Shown: positions 1 through 8,264 of the stretch, in pieces
How positions within the stretch are numbered: position 1 is the first letter of the stretch
Layout: the number at the start of each line of letters is the position of its first letter
The notes under the pieces: model-generated
The model's database searches: none
The model's input: only the letters and a program-made list of their open reading frames with translations
Told to the model about the DNA's origin: nothing
Made by a program: the position numbers and the translations under genes
DNA from: an uncultured Erysipelotrichaceae bacterium
Lineage (GTDB): Bacteria; Bacillota_I; Bacilli_A; Erysipelotrichales; Coprobacillaceae
Assembly (NCBI GenBank): GCA_945981915.1
Contig: CAMFRJ010000018.1
Span: 1-11,697 of the forward strand
DNA: 11,697 nt
Reading direction: 5' to 3'

Positions 1-79
1 GTTTATTTTTAGGAATGTCTATATTAATATTTTTTAAGTTATTTTCTCTTGCACCCTTAATAACTAATTTATCTTCCAT
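1..79 (-). CDS. uvrA: UvrA, excinuclease ABC subunit A (N-terminal 26 codons only)
   Basis: The start of a gene that runs off the left edge. Reading from the ATG at 79 gives [20 protein letters not shown] and then DIPKNK, which is the characteristic UvrA amino terminus (IKGARxNNLKNIxxxIP) just before the first Walker A loop. UvrA is the ATP-dependent damage sensor that loads UvrB in nucleotide excision repair. The ATG lies inside the end of the upstream cca gene, so the two genes overlap by 11 bp. An AGGAAG ribosome binding site sits about 5-6 bases upstream, within cca codons. Last visible gene of the protease-uvrB-cca-uvrA operon. The identification rests on 26 residues but the match to the family start is distinctive, and uvrB lies in the same operon. 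Confidence 0.9.
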   Translation of the reverse strand, partial: MEDKLVIKGARENNLKNINIDIPKNK

Positions 80-1427
80 TTTTTCTTCCTTTCAATAATT
101 GAACAATACTTTCATAACTATGACCTCTCATTTGTAAATCATATGTCCAATCTAATAACTCTTTAAAATCTTTGCCTTCTTGAAATCCCAATTCCAACAA
201 AACCTGTCCAGTAATCACTGGTTTTAAAACCTGCTTGCCTAAACGAGATACTTTTTCTTCAATAAAGCCATCAAGCTGTTCTATCGTTTCTGGTCGATTT
301 GCTAATCTTCCTAATTTATCACATTTTGAAATATAAACAAGATCGTCAACTGGCATGATGCCCTCAATACCTTTTAATAGTTTATAAAAAGCATAATCTT
401 GATTTTTACTCCTCATTATATTCATCAAATGCATATGATAATAAATGATCGTTTCAATATATTTCTTCATTTTTTTATTGTTAAAAAACGAACCAAAATA
501 TTCTCTAAAAACCCGAACACCACTTTCATGATGTCCTGGAGCTCTTCCTTCAGGTGTGGTTACTGACGGTTTGCCAATATCATGTAATAAACATCCCCAC
601 ATAAAAGCAAGTGGCCAACTGGTTTTTTCTTTACATAACGAAGCCAAATCAATGACCAATAAAACATGATTCATGACATTCCCTTCAGGATGAAAATCTA
701 GTCTTTGATGACATTTTTTTAAATCCTGCAATGGTTCAAATAATGCTCCAATATCCGATAAAAAGACAATTCCTAATGATGGAATAGGGGCCATCAATAA
801 TTTATTATATTCTTCAAAAATACGTTCTTTTGAAAGATGTTTTAACATGCCTTTTTGAACCATATCAATACAAACAGCTTTGGTTTGTAAATCAACACCA
901 AATTCTAAACGTGAAATAAATTGTGCCAATCTTAATACACGTAAAGGATCTTCTTGAAAAGTCTCTTTATTGACCATCCTTAAGACATGGCGATCAAGAT
1001 CTTCTACACCATGAAAGAAATCAATGAGCTTACCTGTTTGATAATCATACATCAAAGCATTGACTGTAAAATCACGTCTTAAACAAGCTTGTTTTAAATC
1101 TAAATGTTGATCAACAACAACATCAAAATCTTTATGAGAGTTCCCATTTTTCTTCTCTATTCGTGGTAAAGCGAAATCAAAATGAGGTAAAACATCTAAT
1201 TTGTAAATACCAAATGCTTTTCCAATTGTATTGACATGACCGTATTTTGATAAAAGTGTTTCGAGATCATGAGGCTCGATATCATAGATTTCTACATCTA
1301 CATCATGATAATCTACTCTTTTGAAAAGTAACATGTCTCTGACAATCCCACCAACAAGATAAACTCTACCATGGATAGCTAAGTCATCTAAAACTTGTTT
1401 TTCCAATGGTTGAAAATCAAATTTCAT
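69..1427 (-). CDS. cca: CCA-adding tRNA nucleotidyltransferase, class II, with HD domain
   Basis: Cytoplasmic enzyme expected to add or repair the 3' CCA end of tRNAs using CTP and ATP. The 452-residue protein has the class II nucleotidyltransferase motifs in order: LVGGIVRD at 24-31 with the metal-binding pair D42 and D44 (motif A), RRD at 117-119 (motif B), a D136/G140/R150 pattern (motif C), and EDPLR at 159-163, the amino-acid template that selects C and A (motif D). An HD-type domain follows, with H254, the H282-D283 pair in LHDIGK, H299/H300 and D369 as likely metal ligands. The start overlaps the end of uvrB by 11 bp, with GGAG placed before the ATG. A poly(A) polymerase or an A-only or CC-only enzyme is possible by fold, but the motif set fits a full CCA enzyme. 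The unusual point is its place between uvrB and uvrA. Confidence 0.88.
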   Translation of the reverse strand: MKFDFQPLEKQVLDDLAIHGRVYLVGGIVRDMLLFKRVDYHDVDVEIYDIEPHDLETLLSKYGHVNTIGKAFGIYKLDVLPHFDFALPRIEKKNGNSHKDFDVVVDQHLDLKQACLRRDFTVNALMYDYQTGKLIDFFHGVEDLDRHVLRMVNKETFQEDPLRVLRLAQFISRLEFGVDLQTKAVCIDMVQKGMLKHLSKERIFEEYNKLLMAPIPSLGIVFLSDIGALFEPLQDLKKCHQRLDFHPEGNVMNHVLLVIDLASLCKEKTSWPLAFMWGCLLHDIGKPSVTTPEGRAPGHHESGVRVFREYFGSFFNNKKMKKYIETIIYYHMHLMNIMRSKNQDYAFYKLLKGIEGIMPVDDLVYISKCDKLGRLANRPETIEQLDGFIEEKVSRLGKQVLKPVITGQVLLELGFQEGKDFKELLDWTYDLQMRGHSYESIVQLLKGRKNGR

Positions 1428-3390
1428 CTTGTAACTCCATCATCATATCTCTTAGTTCCATCGCTCTTTCAAAGTCAAGAACTTTAGCTGCTTCTTTCAT
1501 TTGTTTTTCTAATTCTTTGATAAGAGCCTGTTTATCTTGTTTTTTTGCTTTTTTACCTTTTTTAAGAAGTGAAGAGGCTTCTTCAACAACATTTTGACCA
1601 TGAATAGCTTCACGAATTTCTTTTTTAATCGTTTGTGGAACAATACCATGTTCCTGATTATATTTTTCCTGAATAACACGACGACGATTTGTTTCATCAA
1701 TCGCTTCTTTCATAGAATCTGTTATTTTGTCTCCATACATGATAACTTTACCATGACTATTTCTCGCTGCACGACCAATTGTTTGCATCAATGATCTTTG
1801 TGATCTTAAAAAACCTTCTTTATCTGCATCTAAGATACATACTAATGACACTTCAGGTAAGTCCAAACCTTCTCTTAACAAGTTAATTCCAACCAGAACG
1901 TCATATTTACCTAAACGTAGATCTCTTAGTATTTCTGTTCTTTCCAATGTTTTTGTATCACTATGCAAATAAGCCACTTTAAGCCCTAGATCAACAAGAT
2001 AAGCACTGAGATCCTCTGCCATTCTTTTTGTCAATGTTGTGATCAAAACACGTTCATTTTGTTCCATGCGTTGATGAATTTCATCAATGATATCATCAAC
2101 CTGCCCAGCGATTGGCCTTATTTCAATAATCGGATCCAATAATCCTGTTGGCCTGATAATCTGTTCAACAACTTCATGATTGACTTTTTCTAATTCATAA
2201 TCACCTGGTGTGGCTGAAACAAAGATAGCCTGATGAATCAGATCCTCAAACTCTTCAAACACAAGTGGTCTATTATCTAAAGCACTAGGTAAACGAAAAC
2301 CATATTCAACCAACGTCTCTTTTCTTGAACGATCCCCATTATACATACCTCGTACCTGTGGGAGCATAACATGACTTTCATCAACGATCAAAAGAAAATC
2401 TTTAGGAAAATAGTCTATCAATGTATATGGTCTTTGTCCTGCTTGCCTACCATCTATGTGCCTTGAATAGTTTTCAATTCCCGGACACATCCCAACTTCT
2501 CTTAACATTTCAATATCATGACGCGTACGTTGTTCCAAACGTTCATACTCTAATAATTTTGTTTCTTCTTTAAAATATGCCAAACGTTCATCTAATTCCT
2601 GAGAAATTGTATCACAGGCTTTCAACATCTGTTCTTTTTTTGTGACATAACCATACGCTGGATAAATTGTATATGTCGGATAACTTGCAAGAACATGTCC
2701 TGTTAAAGGATCAACTTCACTTATCCTTTCAACCGTATCACCAAATAATTCAATACGAATCAACCAGCTTTCTGTATGTCCTGGAACAATTTCGATAACA
2801 TCTCCACGAACCCGAAATGTCCCTTTTGTCTGTTCAATATCATTTCTTTGATATTGTCTATCAACCAAATATGTTAATAGCTCCTTACGATCAATATCCT
2901 GATCAACACGCAATGAAAAAATCATTTCTTTATACTGCTCAGGATTCCCTAATCCATAAATAGACGCAACTGAAGCAACGACAATCACATCATCTCTTTC
3001 TATCAATGAATTCATAGCCGCTGACCGTAACATTTCTATTTCATAATTTGTTTTTGCATTTTTATCAATATATAAATCTCTTCCCGGAATATAAGCTTCT
3101 GGCTGATAAAAATCAAAGTTAGAAATAAAATATTCTACACGATTTTCCGGAAAGAACTCTTTTAATTCAGAATACAATTGCCCTGCTAAAGTCTTATTAT
3201 GTGCTAAAACTAAAGTTGGTCTTTGATACTGTTCAATAACATTAGCTACTGTAAAAGTCTTTCCCGTCCCTGTTCCTCCTAACAGAACTTGTTCTTTTTT
3301 CCCAGCTTTTAATCCTGCAACCAATTGTTGAATGGCTTCTATCTGATCTCCCATCGGTTGAAAAGGAGAGACTAAACGAAATGTAGCCAT
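1417..3390 (-). CDS. uvrB: UvrB, excinuclease ABC subunit B
   Basis: Damage-verifying helicase-like subunit of nucleotide excision repair. It receives the lesion from UvrA and recruits UvrC. The 657 residues match the usual family length. Visible motifs are Walker A GGTGTGKT at 38-45, the beta-hairpin region at 91-100 ([10 protein letters not shown]), DESH at 337-340 (Walker B), [10 protein letters not shown] at 390-399, helicase motif [10 protein letters not shown] at 536-543, and a C-terminal UVR coiled-coil domain at about 622-657 that binds UvrC. The hairpin normally reads YYDYYQPEAY; here three of its four tyrosines are N, F and F (see findings). The start at 3390 is preceded by an AGGTGGTGA ribosome binding site and lies 11 bp after the protease stop. 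The gene ends in TGA, overlapping the cca start. No LexA-type GAAC-N4-GTTC box was seen at the operon promoter. Confidence 0.97.
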   Translation of the reverse strand: MATFRLVSPFQPMGDQIEAIQQLVAGLKAGKKEQVLLGGTGTGKTFTVANVIEQYQRPTLVLAHNKTLAGQLYSELKEFFPENRVEYFISNFDFYQPEAYIPGRDLYIDKNAKTNYEIEMLRSAAMNSLIERDDVIVVASVASIYGLGNPEQYKEMIFSLRVDQDIDRKELLTYLVDRQYQRNDIEQTKGTFRVRGDVIEIVPGHTESWLIRIELFGDTVERISEVDPLTGHVLASYPTYTIYPAYGYVTKKEQMLKACDTISQELDERLAYFKEETKLLEYERLEQRTRHDIEMLREVGMCPGIENYSRHIDGRQAGQRPYTLIDYFPKDFLLIVDESHVMLPQVRGMYNGDRSRKETLVEYGFRLPSALDNRPLVFEEFEDLIHQAIFVSATPGDYELEKVNHEVVEQIIRPTGLLDPIIEIRPIAGQVDDIIDEIHQRMEQNERVLITTLTKRMAEDLSAYLVDLGLKVAYLHSDTKTLERTEILRDLRLGKYDVLVGINLLREGLDLPEVSLVCILDADKEGFLRSQRSLMQTIGRAARNSHGKVIMYGDKITDSMKEAIDETNRRRVIQEKYNQEHGIVPQTIKKEIREAIHGQNVVEEASSLLKKGKKAKKQDKQALIKELEKQMKEAAKVLDFERAMELRDMMMELQDEI

Positions 3391-3401
3391 GCTTTCACCA
3401 C

Positions 3402-4847
3402 CTATCCTATTATTGCCATTAATCGATGATATTGCTGATCATTTTCATGATTTCTAATCAATACTAATAATTGCGCTGCTAACATCATTCTGTCATTTTC
3501 ATCATACTCACCATTAACAGTTAAATAATGATCTTTTTCAAATGCTTTTAAAGCCTCACACGTAGCTTGCGAAAAATATCCATCTTCTCTATCGACCTGG
3601 TACCCCAATCCTTTTAACATCTTTTGCATCGAAATCACATGAGCACTTACACAATCAACCTTATAGACCTGATCCACTTGTGTCGTCGTAATACCTGCTG
3701 TCGAAATACCTGCGACTTCCACATCAGGAGTTAAGCCTTTGCCATTGATACTTTTTCCATTTGGCAATAGCCATTTAGCATAAGTATACTTTAAAACTGT
3801 TCCATCAGTTAAAACCTTTTGTGTCTGTGCCGTTCCTTTCCCGTAACTTTTTTCTCCAACGAGTTGGAATCCTTTTTGACATTGCAAGGCTCCAGCTGTT
3901 AATTCAGAAGCACTGGCCGTATTTTGATTGATCAAAATATAACCTTTAAATTGAAAATAATCATCCGTTTTCGCTTTATACTTTTTCACTGAATCATTTT
4001 TTTCCTGTTGTTGGTAAATGACTTCATCACTCGTAAAAAATAAATCAAGAATATCCTGAGCAGCGATAAGATAACCACCACCATTATCTCTCAAATCTAA
4101 AACAAGATTGTCAATATGATTGTCTTGAAAATATTGTAAAGCTTTTTCAACCTGCTTTGCAGTATCGACTCCAAATGTAGATAATTCAATATACCCAAAT
4201 GAGTTAGTCTTACTTTTTCTGATTTCATAAAAAACAGATAGATCGAGACTCTCTCTTTTTAACTGGAAAGATAACGTCTGGTTCTTTCTTAAAACAGATA
4301 GCGACACTTCTGTTCCTTCTTCTCCTTTGATCGACTCTTTAATCTTTTCATCAGTTAATCCTGCCAAATGAGTCTGATCAACTTTTGTGATAATATCTCC
4401 TGGTTTGACTCCTGCTTTTTGAGCAGGTGAATTATCATAGACCTTCACAACAAGAATTCCATTTTCAACAGGAGAATATGAAATTCCTATTCCTTGATAA
4501 ATTCCTGAAACACTTTGATTAAAATCGACAGCTTCCTGACTTGTAAAAACACTTGAATAAGGGTCTCCTAAACCAGCAACCATTCCTTTTAAAACAGCCT
4601 CATCAAAATCAACATCTTCCCCTGTTGCATTGACCCAATGCTCACTTAAAGCCTTATAAGCTTCTAACACAACATTTTTTTCTGTTTTTTCTTCTTTGAT
4701 AACTATTGTCTTTTTTGACATATATCCAGCAACATATCCAAGTCCTAAACAGATGATAATACCTGTAATAATAAAGATTTCTTTTATATTTTTATGTTTT
4801 TTTTGTTTTTTTTCTATTTTCTTTGGTGGTCTAATAAAATCATCCAT
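3402..4847 (-). CDS. S41 carboxy-terminal processing protease with PDZ and peptidoglycan-binding domains, membrane anchored
   Basis: Serine protease of the CtpA/CtpB (S41) family, which cuts near the C termini of extracytoplasmic proteins. Numbered from the chosen start it has 481 residues: a lysine-rich cytoplasmic tail (1-22), one membrane helix (about 23-43), a PDZ domain (about 113-195) and the S41 core. The core contains DLRDNGGG at 251-258, TASASE with likely nucleophile S312, and SYGKGTAQ with general base K337 and Q341. The S-to-K spacing of 25 matches Tsp and CtpB. A PG_binding_1-like domain follows at about 404-458, so the protease probably sits outside the membrane against the wall. 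An in-frame ATG at 4904 would add 19 residues, but the ATG at 4847 has an ideal GAGGTGAT site and the longer start has none, so I chose 4847. First gene of the uvr operon, 11 bp before uvrB. Confidence 0.93.
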   Translation of the reverse strand: MDDFIRPPKKIEKKQKKHKNIKEIFIITGIIICLGLGYVAGYMSKKTIVIKEEKTEKNVVLEAYKALSEHWVNATGEDVDFDEAVLKGMVAGLGDPYSSVFTSQEAVDFNQSVSGIYQGIGISYSPVENGILVVKVYDNSPAQKAGVKPGDIITKVDQTHLAGLTDEKIKESIKGEEGTEVSLSVLRKNQTLSFQLKRESLDLSVFYEIRKSKTNSFGYIELSTFGVDTAKQVEKALQYFQDNHIDNLVLDLRDNGGGYLIAAQDILDLFFTSDEVIYQQQEKNDSVKKYKAKTDDYFQFKGYILINQNTASASELTAGALQCQKGFQLVGEKSYGKGTAQTQKVLTDGTVLKYTYAKWLLPNGKSINGKGLTPDVEVAGISTAGITTTQVDQVYKVDCVSAHVISMQKMLKGLGYQVDREDGYFSQATCEALKAFEKDHYLTVNGEYDENDRMMLAAQLLVLIRNHENDQQYHRLMAIIG

Positions 4848-4939
4848 TTTATCACCTCGCTTTTCCATTTTAACACATTTACATATAAATTGCTTTTTAT
4901 TCATCTCTATTTTACACGTTCTTTATCATTTATATATCC

Positions 4940-4956
4940 GTGTCTTTTTTAGACAC
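4940..4956. promoter_or_regulatory. Inverted repeat at the predicted transcription start (possible operator or leader hairpin)
   Basis: Arms GTGTCT and AGACAC are perfect 6-bp complements around a five-base T/A spacer. They begin directly next to the -10 box at 4957 and span the predicted start site. A repressor bound here would block initiation; alternatively it forms a short hairpin at the 5' end of the mRNA. It does not resemble the Gram-positive LexA box. Role inferred from position only. Confidence 0.4.
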
Positions 4957-4985
4957 ATTATAACCTTATTTTCACATGATGTCAC
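4957..4985 (-). promoter_or_regulatory. Sigma-A-type promoter of the protease-uvrB-cca-uvrA operon
   Basis: On the minus strand GTGACA (4985-4980) is followed after exactly 17 bp by a perfect TATAAT (4962-4957). Transcription would start near 4950, leaving a leader of roughly 100 bases before the protease ATG at 4847. It is the strongest promoter match in the window. Confidence 0.8.
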
Positions 4986-4993
4986 TAGATATG

Positions 4994-5031
4994 AAAAAAG
5001 ATTTTAGATTATTCTTTTTCTAAAATCTTTT
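4994..5031 (-). terminator. Rho-independent terminator overlapping the end of the lipoprotein gene
   Basis: A perfect 13-bp inverted repeat: arms 4996-5008 (AAAAGATTTTAGA) and 5019-5031, loop of 10 bases. Read on the minus strand the stem ends in TTTTTT (4999-4994). The upstream arm lies in the last sense codons and the TAA stop (5009-5011) is in the loop. It separates the lipoprotein gene from the protease-uvr operon promoter just downstream. Confidence 0.85.
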
Positions 5032-5596
5032 GACATATTTTTTTCATATATTGGTTGATATTTTGAGGAAGATTGTTAGCATGACCACCCGTATACTCTT
5101 TCATTAAATCCGCAAAAAATTCACTACGATTTCTTTCTTTATTATCTTTAAACACATCTTTTTCTTCTTTATATAATGTCTTAAAATCTTTTTGAGAAGA
5201 AAAATGATAAAGATAATCAAAGTAATGCCCTAATTCATGCATCAAAACACCTTCACAAGTCACTTGATCAATATGAGGATGAACGAGCAAAATTGTCTTT
5301 TCAGGTATAAACGCTCCTGAAATAATCATATGATCCTTTTTGATGCTATAATTATGCAATTCAATATGACCACCATCTTGATAAAACAAAGCAAGATACT
5401 GTTGATCATTTTGATAACAATAACCACCATCTATTGCAAGTTGTAAATAAGTTCTTCCATCTTGACACGTTTCTAACCAGCTATCTTGAAATTCTTTATC
5501 CACGAAGACATGACTTTGAATCTCCAACATCCCATCATTTTGATGATGACAACCACATATCAACAACATAAGACATAAACATACGATCTTTTTCAT
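5009..5596 (-). CDS. Small lipoprotein with HExxH zinc metalloprotease motif (ATLF/M34-like)
   Basis: A 195-residue exported protein. Residues 1-15 form a short signal peptide (MKKIV then a hydrophobic stretch LCLMLLI) ending in a lipobox-like ICGC with the modified cysteine at C16, so the mature protein should be lipid-anchored outside the membrane. HELGH at 120-124 supplies two histidine zinc ligands and the catalytic glutamate. SEFFAD at 158-163 is a good candidate for the third ligand (E159). The HELGHxxDYL followed by SEFFAD layout recalls the anthrax lethal factor-like (ATLF) metallopeptidase domain; this family call is inference. Substrate unknown. The ATG at 5596 has GAGGAAA about 6 bases upstream. 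Only 64 bp separate it from bglA, most of it the bglA terminator. I saw no convincing promoter of its own, though TATCAT at 5620-5615 is possible, so it may depend on read-through. Confidence 0.8.
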   Translation of the reverse strand: MKKIVCLCLMLLICGCHHQNDGMLEIQSHVFVDKEFQDSWLETCQDGRTYLQLAIDGGYCYQNDQQYLALFYQDGGHIELHNYSIKKDHMIISGAFIPEKTILLVHPHIDQVTCEGVLMHELGHYFDYLYHFSSQKDFKTLYKEEKDVFKDNKERNRSEFFADLMKEYTGGHANNLPQNINQYMKKICQKILEKE

Positions 5597-5633
5597 AACA
5601 TTTCCTCTTATTTAATGATATCAAACTTAATAG

Positions 5634-5660
5634 AAAAAAAGAAGATGACCATGCCATCTT

Positions 5661-5662
<2 letters not shown>
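5634..5662 (-). terminator. Rho-independent terminator of the permease-bglA operon
   Basis: On the minus strand AGAAGATG (5662-5655), a 7-base loop, CATCTTCT (5647-5640), then a run of T (5640-5634). The 8-bp stem is perfect. The bglA stop TAG (5663-5661) overlaps the first bases of the ascending arm. Confidence 0.8.
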
Positions 5663-7157
<1,495 letters not shown>

Positions 7158-8087
7158 CTATAATATTTGATATAACATAACCATTAATGGCATTGTCACA
7201 ATACTAAAAATAACACCCATCACATTCATAACACTGGCATAGCCAGGATGCTTATTATAAAGTTGAGCAAATTGTGTAATCATGGCTGCTGGTGGAGCAC
7301 TGGCAGCTAATGTTGTAATCAATAAAATTTGATTGGCATCTGAAGTGATATGTGTTAATCCTGTGAATTTAAAGATGACAATAACAAACAAAGGAAAAAC
7401 AACAAGTCTCATGAAAGTAATCAAATATGTTCTCTTTTCTTTGAAGATATCTTTTAAATCCATGTCTCCAATCAGCATTCCAATGACAATCATTGCGATA
7501 GGTCCAATCATGCCTCCTACTTTCTCCATTGTCCCTACAAGAATATCAGGTAATTGGATTTGAAAAACAAATAAACAGATTCCTACAACAATGGCAAGAA
7601 TATTGACATTGAAAAATATCTTTTTCAAATCATATGTCTTTTCATTACATACTAAATTTTTTGCATGTGTCCACAATAAAATGGTTTGTACAACCATATA
7701 ACCACTCGTATATAAAACCCATTCTTTTCCTAGAATGGCTCCTACTAAAGGAATGATTAAATTTCCTGAATTCGAATAAATGATCGTCGCTTTTTCAATA
7801 GGTGTAAAACCTGTCACTTTTGCGATCACATTCGCTAATGGAATAAAAATAATATGTACCAGAATAGCCCCTAAAAAAGCAAGACCTAATCCCATCAATT
7901 TATCTGGTGTAAAATCAATCATAAAGGAATTTAAGATAGCACAAGGTGATACAACATAAAGAAGAAGTATCGATAACACTTTACTTTCTTGTGTTGTTAA
8001 CTTCTTTTTTCTAACTAATAAAAAACCAAAGAAAATCATAATAAATAACTGACAAATCTGTTGAATCAATAATAGACTTAATTCCAT
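7158..8087 (-). CDS. AEC-family (auxin efflux carrier-like) permease
   Basis: Integral membrane transporter of 309 residues, mostly hydrophobic, with about ten predicted membrane helices in two halves linked by a charged loop (about 142-158). Family hallmarks are the broken-helix segment YSNSGNLIIPLVG at 104-116 in the first half and AASAPPAAMITQFAQLY at 261-277 in the second. Bacterial members that have been studied move malate and other small organic acids, so the substrate here is open. First gene of a two-gene unit with bglA. The ATG at 8087 is preceded by AGGGGTGA. The gene is divergent from the MerR-type regulator at 8265, which is therefore the natural candidate to control it. No fully convincing promoter for this strand was found in the intergenic region; GTGACT at 8188-8183 inside the dyad is a weak -35 candidate. 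Confidence 0.88.
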   Translation of the reverse strand: MELSLLLIQQICQLFIMIFFGFLLVRKKKLTTQESKVLSILLLYVVSPCAILNSFMIDFTPDKLMGLGLAFLGAILVHIIFIPLANVIAKVTGFTPIEKATIIYSNSGNLIIPLVGAILGKEWVLYTSGYMVVQTILLWTHAKNLVCNEKTYDLKKIFFNVNILAIVVGICLFVFQIQLPDILVGTMEKVGGMIGPIAMIVIGMLIGDMDLKDIFKEKRTYLITFMRLVVFPLFVIVIFKFTGLTHITSDANQILLITTLAASAPPAAMITQFAQLYNKHPGYASVMNVMGVIFSIVTMPLMVMLYQIL

Positions 8088-8117
8088 AGTTTCACCCCTA
8101 GTCTTAAGAATAATTCT

Positions 8118-8155
8118 ATTTCATCAAAGAAATGAAATTATTTCAAAAAATGAAA
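8118..8155. promoter_or_regulatory. Cluster of four alternating TTTCA / TGAAA half-sites
   Basis: TTTCA at 8119 and 8141 alternates with TGAAA at 8133 and 8151. This makes ATTTCAT-N7-ATGAAAT (8118-8138), a perfect 13-bp palindrome TGAAAT-T-ATTTCA (8133-8145), and TTTCA-N5-TGAAA (8141-8155). It lies in the leader or promoter of the AEC-bglA unit and could be an operator or an RNA hairpin. Low-complexity AT sequence makes chance possible. Confidence 0.35.
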
Positions 8156-8172
8156 ATGATTTTTAAAAAAAC

Positions 8173-8203
8173 TTGACTATATAGTCACTATATAGTGTTT
8201 ATT
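8173..8203 (+). promoter_or_regulatory. MerR-type promoter/operator: TTGACT, 19-bp dyad spacer, weak -10
   Basis: TTGACT (8173-8178) is followed by a 19-bp spacer and TTTATT (8198-8203). The spacer is filled by two copies of the palindrome ACTATATAGT (8176-8185 and 8187-8196) separated by a single C, so the whole 21-bp unit is itself a perfect dyad; the first copy overlaps the -35. A long 19-20 bp spacer filled by a dyad is the known hallmark of promoters controlled by MerR-family activators (MerR, ZntR, CueR), which untwist the DNA. It lies next to a merR-like gene, so autoregulation plus control of the divergent permease-bglA unit is likely. The -10 is weak, as expected if activation is needed. 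Confidence 0.65.
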
Positions 8204-8211
8204 TAAATTAG

Positions 8212-8225
8212 ATAAAACGTTTTAT
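8212..8225. promoter_or_regulatory. 14-bp palindrome with central CG (LacI/CcpA-like operator candidate)
   Basis: ATAAAACGTTTTAT is a perfect palindrome. A central CG flanked by A and T runs recalls LacI/GalR-family sites. It shares the AANCGNT core of catabolite-responsive elements but lacks their outer TG and CA. It lies upstream of the extended -10 of the MerR-type gene and between it and the permease-bglA unit. Regulator unknown. Confidence 0.35.
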
Positions 8226-8233
8226 GTAAAAAA

Positions 8234-8242
8234 TGCTACAAT
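8234..8242 (+). promoter_or_regulatory. Extended -10 element close to the merR-type gene
   Basis: TGCTACAAT fits an extended -10 (TGnTAnAAT). No good -35 is found 17 bp upstream (AAAACG at 8214-8219). Transcription from here would start near 8249, giving a very short leader with the AAGGAG site at 8251-8256. It may give basal expression alongside the dyad promoter. Confidence 0.4.
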
Positions 8243-8264
8243 AAAAAAAGAAGGAGTTGTATTT

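Noticed and set aside
1406..1794. Plus-strand and alternative-frame small open frames inside uvrB
   Set aside because: They mirror the AT-rich uvrB coding sequence, whose product is full-length and recognisable; the small products are low-complexity and lack start signals.
4696..5007. Plus-strand open frame of about 103 codons opposite the protease start and its promoter
   Set aside because: It is antisense to the protease N terminus, runs through the strong promoter and the terminator arm, has no ribosome binding site and a low-complexity F/I-rich product.
4848..5008. LexA (SOS) box upstream of the uvr operon
   Set aside because: I looked for the GAAC-N4-GTTC pattern around the promoter and leader; GAAC occurs once on the minus strand, but without a GTTC partner at the right distance.
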